NCBI RefSeq assembly: GCF_033568475.1
Contig: NC_133123.1
Coordinates: 137,972,242 to 138,036,241 of the forward strand
Length of the DNA stretch: 64,000 nucleotides
Direction of reading: 5' to 3'
From: Henckelia pumila
Taxonomy: Eukaryota; Streptophyta; Magnoliopsida; Lamiales; Gesneriaceae
Part shown: positions 23,653-35,975 of the stretch, piece by piece
Position numbering within the stretch: position 1 is the first letter of the stretch
How the letters are laid out: every line of letters starts with the position of its first letter
Position numbers and translations under genes: made by a program
The notes under the pieces: model-generated
What the model saw: only the letters and a program-made list of their open reading frames with translations
Told to the model about the DNA's origin: nothing
Database searches by the model: none

Positions 23653-25529
23653 TGTTGGAAAACGGTGTTCAGATCAATTAGAATTGATACCCGGTGCAGC
23701 GGAAGTTTAAAATTTTATTTTATTAATATGGAACGATTTCATATCTGGGTATCAAAACTTTCACGATTAAATTTGTGTAAGTAAAATAAATAATCACAAT
23801 TAAATATTTTACTTTAAAATCTCGAAGCGAGATTATGGACACCAACAGAATTTAATCTGCTCTTGTTGTATATCCCCGGAACTGATGAACGAACGTTTCT
23901 TCAATCAGGTCCACGAATAGAAAACAAAACCCTCTGATTGACTGCACTAGGAATCAATCAGAAGTTTGCGTAGAGAATAAATAGATATGATCTGTTAATT
24001 CAGATTGTAATTTTTCATAAAAATCACAAGCCGAATTTTCTCCGAAAGGAACAGAAGATTTCGAAAATCCTCTTGAAATATTTTGTAGTGTTTTTCGAAA
24101 ATTCTAATAATGAATTGCATGTAATTTTCGAACACTGCACATATATTTATAGATAATTTCTAGTTATAATTGTATCAGGACTCTAACTCCTTAAAGCCCA
24201 CAATCCATAACTTAAGCCCAACAAGCCAAGCCTGTTGTTGTAGAAATTAATATAAAATTCATCGTGACTCCGATTGATAAACTGATTTCACCAATGTGCA
24301 CAGAAACCATTTCTGCATCTTTTAGAGTCAAGATAATTTTTCTGAATCCGAATTCAGTGATTTCCAAAAATGTCCATCCCTATGTCATTTTAGGAAATCC
24401 CACTCCCTTTAGTTAAGAAGTCCAACTTCTCTTTCATTAAATTTAACTCTTTAAATTTAACTATCTCTACGGGGTTTTAGTAATCCATTACTTGTGTAAC
24501 CCTCAATGGTTCAGGAATACAGCTAGCCGTGGGCTCACAACTCCTTGTGACTCGGAACAACAATTTCCGACTTACCCATCGAATCATGGTAAGAGCGCCT
24601 AGCAACATCGCCCCATGATTCCCTAGGTATTACTGATAGTGCCTGCAAGAACCAATAGATTTTGGTTAGCGTACAGTACGGTCCCTTCATCCAAATATCC
24701 CGATCGAATCAACAACCATTGGTATATCGAGAGTCGTTCGAGATTCGATAACTATGCATAACATCTTGGAGATCTATTAGTGACATCGCATGTGTTACTA
24801 GGATAACCCATTAACCTAAAACACATCATGTACTCTGGCCAGAGATTCGTCACACTAATATCTCCTCAGATCGCATAGGATATCCACACTCGCAAGTATG
24901 TGGTGAATCCTTGACAACAAAGCATCGACTCCTATATGTGTCGTAACTGTACCCAATCCCGACACCTGATGACCCCAATAGAGTCGGTAAACGAGTCAAA
25001 GTACAGTACTAGCATATAGAGTCTCAATGATGTTTCAAGTAATAAGGACTAATGGTGTACAACCAAAACCGCGGACTTTATCCACTCGATAAGTGATAAC
25101 CACTTGGAAAGTCCGAATAGGGTAGTTCGATCATTCATCATATGAATATCCATTTTCATGCTTTGAACATCTCTATGTTCCATACCAATGAAACGTGGTA
25201 CTCGGCATCGCAAATGCTAGTCTCAATCTCGAGCGATCCTTATCCTTATTTGCGGACGGCTCAATTGACTAGGAACAGTTTAGAATATACAGTGACTATA
25301 AGATGTGTTTCATGATAACCATCCCCATGTGCTACCACATCTTACATACACTATAGTATATTCAAGGTCTTTATCAAAACAACAATAGTATATCATAATA
25401 TAACAATATGAAGAAAGATAAAGTCAATGCCATTATAAAAGTGTAAATTATATTAAACAAAAGATTGTTTTACATAGAGTCATAAAAGCCCTTAGCCACA
25501 AGTTGGCTAACCGGGCACCCACTCTTTCA
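23653..25529 (-). repeat. Element C 5' LTR (right copy)
   Basis: 1,877 bases, starting TGTTGGAAAACGG and ending ACTCTTTCA on the plus strand, followed by the GCGCT duplication. Confidence 0.95.
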
Positions 25530-25813
25530 GCGCTCACGTCCCTGCTTTTATCTCGGACATCCCATTCGACGGGACAGGTTTTGCAGGTGGACCAGGAGCG
25601 AGATCAGTAGTTGATCGGTGACCAGGGATTGGTAGCAAGGGTCATCTGAGGATTTCTAGATTAAGATTTTATTCGGTATATATTCGATATGATTGTAAAC
25701 AATATTTTTATTATTGTTTAAGTTTCCGCTGTTATTTCTGATATTTTATTTGATTAAGTTAAATGCATGCTTAAACTTCTGATTAGTAGGTGATCACGGT
25801 GCGGGTCACTACA
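25530..25813 (+). repeat. Element A 5' LTR, fragment 3
   Basis: Resumes with GCGCTCACGT and ends GGGTCACTACA, matching about 29142-29426 of the 3' LTR. It completes the interrupted 5' LTR. Confidence 0.92.
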
Positions 25814-25817
25814 TTTA

Positions 25818-25829
25818 TGGTATCAGAGC
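25818..25829 (+). other. Element A primer binding site (tRNA-iMet)
   Basis: TGGTATCAGAGC lies four bases after the LTR, a 12-base match to the 3' end of initiator-Met tRNA. Confidence 0.9.
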
Positions 25830-25891
25830 ATGCATAGTAATCTTGGGAACTAGATTGTTGGAATTGGGTTTAACCTTTAATCATCGTGTAG

Positions 25892-26965
25892 ATGGCGGGT
25901 CATGGTGACGAGAGTAGTCAAGGAAGCATAGGTGGACGCTGGGGTGATCAGGACGATCGAGAGCATTGTCGGAGCCGTCATCACCATCGCCATGATGATC
26001 GTAGGCATTTCAGCATGCATAGGTTTATGCAGATGGGTCCGAAGCCTTTAGTCGGAGGAGAGTCACCAGAGGATGCGGGGAACTGGCTACGACGTATGGA
26101 AGTTTGTTTCCGGGAGTTCCGATGCACTGAGGAGCAGCGGATGGAGACTCTTGATTTCCTGGTCGAAGGACGAGCTCGGAAGTGGTGGGATTCTACTTCT
26201 GCGCCTTTTATTGCAGCCCGAGGAGTTGCTACCTGGGATGATTTCCGCACGGCTTTTCATAAGCTGTATTTTCCTCCTGCTCTCCGACAAACGAAGACAA
26301 GTGAGTTGCTGGGTTTGCGGCATGGATCAATGTCGATTGAGGAGTACCAGTTGAAGTTCTTTGAGTTGTTGCCTTATTGCCCCCAGATTTCCGATAGTTC
26401 AAAGGCGAAGTATAATCTGTTCCTCCAAGGCCTTAATCCGGAGATTCATGACCGAGTTACTGTGGGAGATGACATGACTTACGAGGGTTTAGTGAGTCGA
26501 TGTCACAAGGCAGAGGACAGCATTCGACGCAACAGGTCATTCATCTCGTCAAGACCCACGAGTTCTTTGGGTCCCTGTACTCAGTCTTTTAAGAAATCCG
26601 GATCTTCTTCATCTACAGGATCTGGTGAGACTCGTCAGTCGGGCAACAAAAAGTTGCAGTGTGATCATTGTGGGAAAGATCATCCCACTGAGAATTGTAG
26701 AGCCACTGCTGGAGCTTGTTTCATCTGTGGAAGTGTTGATCACTTCAAGAGAGATTGTCCCAAGCGTAGCGGACAGAGTGGACAAGCATCTAGGATGGGA
26801 TCTCAGGTGAGTAGACAGTCTGAGGCATCAGTGCAGCAGAGGACCCAGAGTAGGCATCATGGAGATGGTCAACAGTCTCGGATGCAGGGTCAGATTTATG
26901 CTTTGCAGGGATCTCAAATGCAGTCAGAAAAGAATGATGACACTCAGAATGATTTTGACGGATGA
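25892..26965 (+). CDS. Gag polyprotein of gag-only element A
   Basis: An uninterrupted 357-residue Gag. It starts at ATG 25892, 62 bases after the PBS. The N-terminus is rich in His, Arg and Asp. The retrotransposon Gag capsid region spans about residues 48-200, with the signature KWWDSTSAP, ATWDDFRTAF and SMSIEEYQLKF. Two zinc knuckles follow at about 260-295: CDHCGKDHPTENC, a short C-x2-C-x3-H-x4-C form, and CFICGSVDHFKRDC, the standard form. The protein ends soon after GQIYALQG, the point where element B continues ([10 protein letters not shown]) into protease. The loss of pol therefore begins at the Gag-protease border. It would form the virus-like particle and package element RNA; enzymes must come from elsewhere. 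Its capsid region resembles that of element B. Confidence 0.92.
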   Translation: MAGHGDESSQGSIGGRWGDQDDREHCRSRHHHRHDDRRHFSMHRFMQMGPKPLVGGESPEDAGNWLRRMEVCFREFRCTEEQRMETLDFLVEGRARKWWDSTSAPFIAARGVATWDDFRTAFHKLYFPPALRQTKTSELLGLRHGSMSIEEYQLKFFELLPYCPQISDSSKAKYNLFLQGLNPEIHDRVTVGDDMTYEGLVSRCHKAEDSIRRNRSFISSRPTSSLGPCTQSFKKSGSSSSTGSGETRQSGNKKLQCDHCGKDHPTENCRATAGACFICGSVDHFKRDCPKRSGQSGQASRMGSQVSRQSEASVQQRTQSRHHGDGQQSRMQGQIYALQGSQMQSEKNDDTQNDFDG

Positions 26966-27951
26966 TGTATTTGAGTATTCCGTTTGATAATTCTGTTTTG
27001 TGATAACAGAATGTTAATAAGTTGTATTCTGACAATCATGTGGATTTATGATTTGGGAATTTTCTAAATTTAAATTTCAAGTATTTTCTGATCAATATTC
27101 AACTGTGTTGAATTAGTTGATATTTGCATAACCAAGGATTAGAGTTGTGCTAGTTTTCAGATGATCAGTTCTAGGATTTTTCCTTTGATTCAAAAAGTCA
27201 GTGATTTGACATAATGCCAGAGTTGACTTGTTTCCTCAGATACTCAGTGTTTGAGTAATTGTTTATTGATGATGAATTTTCATCATACTTTTAGTGATGC
27301 ATTATACCAGGTGCTGAGGACTGTGCTGGTTTGTTCAAAGACGGGATAGGAAGCGCGACCTACGCCGGTGTTTTCTGGGAGGTTTATTCCAGATAGGCTA
27401 TTGGGGGAGGCTACCTGAGTCTTTATATTTTGCACAGTTATAGCAAGTGGTATAATTACCAAAAGGAATATTCTTATGAATTTTATATTGGTACTGGATT
27501 AGTGCCAAGATAATTGAAAGTTATCGGCTAACTTTATCAGAGATACAGATTTTAGTTTTCGTTGACAGAATGGTCTTGGAAAGGATTCTTTGACAAGAGT
27601 ACATTCTGGATGGAAAGTTTTCGCAGGTGGTACTGGGGGAGAACCAGGAGATTCGATCCGTATAGTCTGGCCTTAGTAGAGTTTTAGATAGTGATCGGGG
27701 CATGATCAGCATGGTGATTTGGGTTTCTTATTAAGTGATTGTAAGACTTATTTGGGTGGTTTTCCCATGAGATTAGAGATATGATTTTGAGTTGTCAAGT
27801 GATTACAATTTTTCATCATGACACAGTGATGATTGATAATGAGAGAATAAAGAACTTGTTGTTCTTATTCAAGTCCATATCGGTACTTAAGATGTTTATT
27901 CAGTATTTTACTGCATTCAGTACTTAAGATTGTTCGAGGACGAAATATCTT
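26966..27951 (+). other. Element A non-coding 3' internal region
   Basis: About 1 kb between gag and the polypurine tract. No reverse transcriptase, RNase H or integrase motif is visible in any frame, and frames are short. The last bases (TTCGAGGACGAAATATCTTAAG) resemble the same position in element B. Confidence 0.7.
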
Positions 27952-27965
27952 AAGTAGGGGGAGAA
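27952..27965 (+). other. Element A polypurine tract
   Basis: AAGTAGGGGGAGAA immediately before the 3' LTR start TGTAGTAGCC. Confidence 0.88.
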
Positions 27966-29426
27966 TGTAGTAGCCCGGTTCCATTTTACAAGATTAGGTG
28001 ATTTTAAACATGTTATAAAATGACATATAATTTTAAAAGTGTCAAAACATATTTAAGGAGTCCTTATTTGGTTAAAATAAGTGTAAAATCAGATCCGAAA
28101 CGTTCGAAAATGGTAGGGTAGGTCCCGGGGATCCAAAACCAGTTCGGAAGCACCCGGAAATAGTTCGAAAGAAACGGTTCGATCGGAGCTTCCGAACCAG
28201 TTCGGAGCTTTCGATCCCCGTTCGGAGCTTCCGATCCCTGTCCAGTGCCAAGTGTCTTCGAGGATTGAACACGTAGCTGCAGGTGGAGATCGGAGCTTCC
28301 AATCCTACGATCAGAGCTTCCGATCGTGGCCTATAAATATGGGTTCCGAGGGCCATAATTTCACACCAATTCCTATCTTTCTCTCTCGATTTCAGCCTAG
28401 TTTTAGAAGTTTAGGAGTGATTCCATCCTTCCTAGGCTTGGTCCGAAGGTTGGCGATGTGCTCCAGGGTTGCTGCGGAGTGGTGCCCAAGTTCTGGGGCA
28501 ATCGTCATCAGCGGACTGACGACGGACGCAGGTATAGCTTTGACTCCTTATAGTAAATAGGGAGTATGCTATAGCGCAGTTAAGGTTTTAGAATATTGTT
28601 ATAATGCATGAGTATTTTGCATTGTAGTGCGGATTATAGGCTTGGACTTTAGAGCTGGTATAGCTTGCCTAGTAGAATTAAGGTACGTAAGTACAGACTG
28701 AGATAGCCAGCTGAATATACATGTTTATGTATTGCATAATTATGTGTTGCATTATTATCTGTCATAATATGCATGATTTACTGTTCATGATTTGTATGCG
28801 GCATTTACATACCATGTTGAGCATGTTATCCTTTTGAGATAACCAGTTGTTCTAGGGTCGCTCAGCCCTAGGGTTGTTGTTATTATACGATCGGGTACCG
28901 TGTGACACCCACTGGACCGACGGGGCAGCGTGTACGGTTTTTACCCAGGACGGTGATAGTCCAAGATCGGGTTCAGTATGTGTGGCACCCACTGGATCTT
29001 CGGAGCAGCGTGCGCATACTGGAGGCGCCTATGAACTGAGCATGATTTTCCAGATATGATCCCAGTTACCCAGATCATTCATACTTCATGTTGCATGCAT
29101 CATATAGACCTGTATATTCAATACTTTACGTACTGGGCGTTAGCGCTCACGTTCCTACTTTTATCTCGGACACCCCATTCGACGGGGCAGGTTTTACAGG
29201 TGGACCAGGAGCGAGATCAGTAGTTGATCGGTGACCAGGGCTTGGTAGCAAGGGTCATCAGAGGATTTCTAGATTAAGATTTTATTCGATATATATTCGA
29301 TATGGTTGTAAACAATATTTTTATTATTGTTTAAGTTTCCGCTGTTATTTCTGATATTTTATTTGATTAAGTTAAATGCATGCTTAAGCTTTTGATTAGT
29401 AGGTGATCACGGTGCGGGTCACTACA
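27966..29426 (+). repeat. Element A 3' LTR, intact
   Basis: A 1,461-base LTR from TGTAGTAGCC to TCACTACA. It has five copies of the GGAGCTTCC-centred repeat (some degenerate) and a TATAAATA box at about 28333. It differs from the 5' LTR by many substitutions and one 20-base unit. It is uninterrupted, so any remaining promoter activity would lie here and point towards 29427. Confidence 0.93.
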
Positions 29427-29431
29427 CCATA

Positions 29432-32400
29432 TATGTTTAATATAGGTTTTTGCATCTATACATATGTATTTATGTATATGTTTGTACTGTACATCTAATC
29501 ATGGACGTTACACCCTTCTACATTATTGCATAAAGCCTTAATTATTGGTGTGGGGTGGTGCCTAATAATAAAATGTGCTTTCTCGTGCCTTTGACAATAC
29601 ATATTGAACGATTTTGTCCATAAAATATTTTTTATATATACATTTTGTTTTTTTGTCCATTACAGTAGTTGCTTCGTCAATTCAATAAATCATACCGTAC
29701 ACGACGAACTGAAGATAAACTATCTTATGTCACCTGAATGATTCCCGTAATGAATTTTGAATTTATTATGCGCTATAAATATATTTAAACTCAAATAGAA
29801 ATTCTATAAAATCGACAAATTTTATAATTATCCTCATAAAATCGGATGTACAATCGATCACTAAAAAGAACATTTTCAAGTTGCACTTAATTTGATTCAT
29901 TATTATACAATAAATTCCGTAATTAATATGTACGCTTATTGAACTCTGGTTTTTAGAAGTTATTTCATGTTGGCTAGCTCGAATTCGGAATATAGGAAGC
30001 ATGTATTTGCATTCACATTAAAAATGAACAAAAAGAGTCATTTTCACATAATATTACGAATATATTGTGTTACTCAATTGGTACATAATTGTGTGGACAC
30101 CACCGCATGGCTAAAAAGTGCATTTTAGGGCAACCCACAACTTGGTTAACGTGCCTAGTTGACTACTCTCTCAAGGACTTGTTACAACAATTATTTTCCA
30201 ATGTCGTACGCCAATCAAAGACCCCCCAATACTCACTTCTCGAGCATATTTTGGGTTCGAATCCTATTTATATACATTAATTTTTATTTATTTATTTATA
30301 TTGGTTGTAAATATTAATTTATTGATTTTTTTGAAATTTAATTTATTGAATTAATTGTGATGAATTGTACTAAAATAATTTATTACATTCTATTGAACAA
30401 TAATGAATATTGTAAGTTGTAACCGCTCAAAGACCCCAATTATTTGATGATGCGTTGCCGAATACTTGCGCTCTTTCTTTGATTTTTTTAAGACATATTG
30501 TTTGTCCCAAAATAAAAAAAAAATATTCAAATTGTTTTTTTATTAATCCAGAATTTATTTTTACCTTCTTATCAAATCCGATGAGATAAACTATAGTGAT
30601 TTCTCAACATTTTCAAAACGTATCCAACTCTTATATTATAATTTGCTCCATCTCAATTACATAGGACACTTGTTCATTTTCATTAGTCTCATATATGCGA
30701 GTATGCATCCATATTTAATTCATTATGAAAATTAGAGGTTTTAAGCGAATTTTCAGGAGAAAAGTCCAATATATATATTTTTATTTAAATATCAGTATGA
30801 TCGTTTCATCATCTAATAATCAAAATTGAAATTATCTTGTAACTAAAAATAATGACATAAAAAATTGTTTGGAAAGAATAAAAAAATTAAATTTAAAAAT
30901 AACTCAACGAATTTTTAATCTCACAAGTCAGAGATGACTTAGTTCATAATCAAACAGAATATATAAGAATAATCAAAATAAAAAAATAATTTATTTTTGT
31001 CACATGCAACAAATGTAAACAAACACAAATTATAATTTAAATAGTAACATATGCAATGAATAATTATAATAGAATAGAGTAAAAATTAGTCTAAGAGTCG
31101 AATAAGTATCATAAGATTCTAAACTTTCGGAGACCAAAACCAAATCAATTATTAAAAATAAAATAACAAACACAATACACAAATTAAATAAACAAAAAAT
31201 CACATTCCATAAAAAACGACATATAGTTCGAATTTGAACAACTTATCTCACCTGAGTGGAACAATTTAATGAAAATAGATTATTTTTTTAGTAAGAAAAA
31301 GAGTTTATTTTAAGAAATATATTAAAAAAATTAATCTCGATACCAAATTTTTAACAAAATAATTAAGAGACTCGCTGAAATTTTAATAGAAAACCTCAAA
31401 AAAATATTAATAAACAATTTTTAAAAATTGAGGCATCAGCCAAGGGCCGTGTCACCCCTTGGAACCGGATATGTATTTAAAAATATATTTATTTTATTAT
31501 TTTCCTAACCTGCTTCCAACGTCCCCTGCTAATAACAATGTTTTACAGTATTTTTAAAATACCTCACTTGTTGAGGTATTTTTTAAATTAATTTTTTTAA
31601 ATAAAAAAAATAAAAACCCAAGAACTCATAATTACATAATGGTAAAATTGAAAAGTTGTTTATATGGTTGATACTTCTAATTAATGAATTCTTTTTTATT
31701 GTTGTGAAAAGGATCATGATTCATTCATATATAATTGAGATAACTGGGAGGGCAATAGTAAGTATACAACTCAAAACATATAATATTAATAATTTCAAAT
31801 AATTATTTTCCATATGATTTGAAATATATAGCATCCCGTTTTTACTAAATATAAAAGAAAACACAACACGCTTTTATATTTTCCCAAAATAAATCCCCCA
31901 AACTCTCTCTCCAAACACCGTAATCCCACAGGAACACAGAACCATATATACTAAGCTTTTGGTATTTAATGCAAATTAATATAATGACTCTTGAATGTCT
32001 GTTGGTATATAAATAACATGATCAGAATGAAAATTGATCACTCAGTACGAGAGTATTATTTTTATGTTAGTATCTTATAAGCATATGAGCAAAAAGTAAT
32101 TAATTTGTTCATAAAAAAGGGAAATTTTTTGGAAAAAATAAAGGACTAATTAAATACTAAAATTTTGAGAATCGATCGAAGATCTACTTTATTCGAGCGA
32201 CTGGAACTTTAAATACATTGGCAGCGAAGTAGCTTAAAAAGGAGCTGTGTCGATCATATTATTATTATTATAGAGAAAATAACAACTTGAAATCTTTTCA
32301 TTTTTTTCTCTTGATTAATCAATTTTCTCTTTTTTATAAAGGAGAATTAATATCTTTGAACTTTATCAGTGCGTCTAGAAAAGATACAGTGAACCAAACT

Positions 32401-35034
32401 TTTCAACCTCGATATATCATATAATAAAATATGAAACCAACTTGTTCAAGATTAGTCAAAGTATGTAATAAAATTTTAGTTTTAAATGAATTTAAAATAC
32501 CATGTCGTAGTTAATCACTAAAGTTTTCAAGCTTATGTATTTCAATTTCAGCGTCTATTCGCGACTTCTCATGAAATCAAAAGAAGAAACATTAGCTCAA
32601 AAATTCAAGCATGTGTGAAGAAAAAGTAGAGAAATATTTTATTCCGATCTATAATTTTTTCCCTTTAAGGTAGGTATATTAACTGTTAGGAGTGGTCAAA
32701 GAAGAGAGAACCTACCAAATTACTTATAATTTTACAAACTTATAATCTTTAATTTTTCCAGGAAAAAAATTAATATACTAATCTAGGTTTTGATTAGCTG
32801 TTTCTATAATTGTGGGCACCCGTGGAATCAAAAACTAATTTTCGAGTTTATAGGAGCAAATTAACTATTTTATTTGTTATTTTTATGATATTTATCGGTA
32901 TTTATATTTCGGGTATTCGAAATAGCCGATCTATGTAGAGGAAAATCTCCCTCGAAATGGGTTTAAAATTTGTGAATTCAAATACGAATATCAGGGAAAT
33001 TTGTATTTTGGTCTTTTGTATTTGATTCTTTGCAATTTTACTTATATATGTTATTAAATTTCATCTTTAATAATTTTTCATCAAGAATGCTAGCGTGACA
33101 TTGCATATTTAATTGTTGTCACATCAGCATCACATTGAAATAAAAACTAATTACCGAAAAAAGAAAAATAAAATAGTGAATCAAGACTAAAACTTCATAA
33201 CATATAATACCAAAATCGTAAAAAAAAAAAAAAACATACAAAATAAAAAAAATACAGTTTTCCACTAATATTATTATGTTCGCAATTATGAAGAACAACA
33301 ATTTGCCATGCACAACTTATTTGTGATAACTGATTAAGATTTTATGTGAGTATTTAATAATAATACAATAAATAAATAAGTAGTTTGGATGCTTATGGTG
33401 AGAATATAAAAAAAATAGATTAGGAAAAAAGCATAAGATTCTAATATATCTTAAGTGAAAGAAAATTAATTGGAGTCAAATATTTCAGCCTGCCTGTAAA
33501 TATCGATCGATCACTTTTTTGACGAATGTACCATTAATGGTTATGCGGGTTCAAATCCGTACAGAAATATATATATATTTTTAATATATTTTATTCGTTA
33601 AAATATATATAATTAAAATAAATTAAATCAGGTCATTAACCATTAATTACTCAATAATAATTATCGAAGTCAGCTATTGTTGAAACCTAGACGTAATACG
33701 TTGCTTCTTCGAATTGAATTTCTCATTCTCATGATAACGACAAATTTAAATTTGATGAAGTTATTCCTACACGCCTACACCATTCGTATTTGTGAATATT
33801 TGTGACCACCACTACAAAACGAATCGGTGAATTATAAAATATTTTTTTAAAAAATAAGGTTAAGTAAATTAAATCGTTCATATATAACTTGAAGTAATTA
33901 GCATATCCCTAATTAATTAGTTTAATATATATCTATATATAATTTTGTCTAGTGGATCAAAAAATTAATAAGATATAATTATAAACTGATTATTATTATA
34001 AAATTTACAAGTAGAATTAAATAAATCTTCTGTATATTAGCACATGTTGAAATGAATCGTGCATGCAAGATATGGATATGACACAATCTAAATCTATTTC
34101 ACATCTGTATATAAATGCCGCATTTTTTTTCCGCATTTTTTTAAAAGCTTCTTTCATGATCGTGCTGAAATTAAAAAATATTAATTTAAGTTAATGCTCA
34201 GTAAATGCACCAATTCGGTTAATGGAGATGGCATTCATTATTATATACATTTCGATCAAAAGATAAGTATCAAAAAAAAAAAAAGTGATATCTTTAATCA
34301 ATTAATTTTTTAACTTTTTCTTTGTCGATCTGCCAATAAGTGCTTAATTTTCGAACCAAAGTTTAAGTGACACGGTTATTTAAGGTAGTTTATTCAGTTG
34401 ATTTTGTAGTGTAACACGTTTTTTCTAGGAGTTAATTTCTTAATTAAAGCAGATTGTTTACTTTTAACTGTTTGTCCATTATATTAATGTAAAATTACAC
34501 AAGGACTATGATGCCACTTGCTTGCGCATGGATGATCGATCTCTTATACCTTCATTTATGATATCATAAAGTTGTTATGTCTGGGCAGGTCGACGGAGAG
34601 TGATTCCCGATTTCAAGAGGTTGTATGAAACGACGACTTTTAACAAATTTTTAGGTGAAGGGAAAAATAAATCATCCTCACGTTGGAATGAGAAAGTGAG
34701 ATTTCAAGATTGTATAGACATGAGACTGTAAAGATAGTTTAAAAGATTTGATAAATACTACTCATGTTTATAAGACAACTTTTTTTTCGAGATCTCATCG
34801 CATAAAAAATCTAAATTTAGCGTGTTTGACTTGGAGTAATTTCGAGATAAATGACCATTTGAAAAGACTGTTATTGGTACTGTAGAGACAATCATTAAAT
34901 ATAATCTGAGACTTTACGTGATAAGTTTATCCCAATTGCTACACACATAAAATAATGTTTTTGAAGACCATATATATATATATCACCAGACATTTTGGTA
35001 TATCGTACTGATAAATGAACGGTTAATTATAATT
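29432..35034. other. Gene-free AT-rich interval
   Basis: About 5.6 kb of AT-rich DNA with no recognisable coding region; open frames are short and low in complexity. GGTTCGAATCC-type strings at about 30250 and 33545 resemble tRNA box B, but no complete tRNA or SINE could be built around them. Confidence 0.5.
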
Positions 35035-35594
35035 CAGTCTCCAAACTTAAATAAAAATTAGTGATCAGTCCCTGTCAAAAAAAAACTTTGTTTAAACTCC
35101 TTGGGCCCACATGTTTTGTTTCGGATAAAATTCGATACAAAACATGAAAAATATGGTATAAGTACATGATATTTGAGTATCAACTGTTTCAAATCTAGTA
35201 CTAATATATGATTTTTGAGTACTAAAAAAATAGTGATATTAATAAAACATTTATCTTATTTGGATGGAAATCGGTACAAAAAATTAAAAATATGGTACAC
35301 ATATATGATATTTGAGTACCCAATGTGTTAGATTTGGTACAAATATATGATTTTTGAGTACTCAAACATATGTTGCAAGTTTACATTAATAAAGATGTTT
35401 AGATTTTATATTCAAAATCTTATTTTTTGTACTCGATCTTGAACAATTAGTGCTCAAATATTATATAATTGTACCATATTTTCAATGTTTTGTACTCAAT
35501 TTTATCCGAGAAAATAATGTGGGCCCAGGGAGTGCAAAAAACTTTTTTTTGATAAGGAACTGATTCTTAATTTGATTTTTGGTTTAGGAACTGA
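35035..35594. repeat. Long foldback MITE-like element
   Basis: The left end (CAGTCTCCAAACTTAAATA, then CTTGGGCCCACATGTTTTG) and the right end (AATGTGGGCCCAGGGAGT, then GGTTTAGGAACTGA) are imperfect inverted repeats over roughly 120 bases. Between them a phrase like TTTGAGTACTCAA with TTGGTACAAATATATGA recurs several times. No ORF is present. Non-autonomous; superfamily unassigned. Confidence 0.6.
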
Positions 35595-35975
35595 ACATCA
35601 ATTCACCCATAAATGAATGTATTCATGCAAATAATTGCGTTTTTCCTCGGAGTTTGGGAACCAAACATGAGGGAACTGTACCGAATGCTACCTCGTCTCT
35701 TACGTTAATGCCAAGATTCATGATATTCTACTAATCTTGGACCATATTTTATATATATAATCTATTAATCATTCATTTTTATTTTCAAACACATATAGAC
35801 TTGTAATTGATTACTTAGGGATCGGATCAATAATTAATAGCGATGGAGAACCCAATTCCGTTTCAAATGAAAGGATGGCGGAGAAACCGTAACGTGTAAT
35901 TTGTCTTGATTCAAAGGTTTTACAAAGGACAGATATATTACAATATAATTTTAGTTACTTTATAATATATGCTTA

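Larger units (their letters stand above)
16269..25529 (-). mobile_element. Element C: degraded Ty1/copia retrotransposon, inverted
   Basis: A 9,261-base element inserted into the 5' LTR of element A, in opposite orientation to A and B. GCGCT flanks it at 16264-16268 and 25530-25534. Read on the minus strand: 5' LTR 23653-25529, PBS 23639-23652, long leader, gag-pol 22044-18158, polypurine tract about 18144-18158, 3' LTR 16269-18143. Integrase precedes reverse transcriptase, which is copia order. LTRs of about 1.88 kb recall Angela/Tork-type elements, but the clade is tentative. By eye the LTRs differ at about 25 places (roughly 1.3%), suggesting a recent insertion. Confidence 0.93.
6106..29426 (+). 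mobile_element. Element A: gag-only (TR-GAG-like) Ty3/gypsy retrotransposon, split by two insertions
   Basis: The element is bounded by TGTAGTAGCCCGG at 6106 and CACTACA at 29426, with a CCATA duplication. The 5' LTR is in three pieces (6106-6779, 15775-16268, 25530-25813) separated by elements B and C. The pieces sum to about 1442 bases after removing the duplicated target bases, against 1461 for the intact 3' LTR (27966-29426). The internal region has an initiator-Met PBS (25818-25829), one gag ORF (25892-26965), about 1 kb without coding capacity, and a polypurine tract (27952-27965). No protease, reverse transcriptase, RNase H or integrase is present. This fits terminal-repeat retrotransposons with Gag (TR-GAG), which depend on a relative for enzymes. 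It shares with element B the block GAGGACGAAAT just upstream of the polypurine tract. Confidence 0.88.

Noticed and set aside
30095..30290. Possible SINE with box A-like TTGGTTAACGTG and box B-like GGTTCGAATCC
   Set aside because: The boxes are about 110 bases apart, too far for a tRNA-derived promoter, and no target duplication was found.
33525..33565. tRNA T-arm-like GGGTTCAAATCC
   Set aside because: No matching acceptor, D or anticodon arms upstream; only a single arm-like string.
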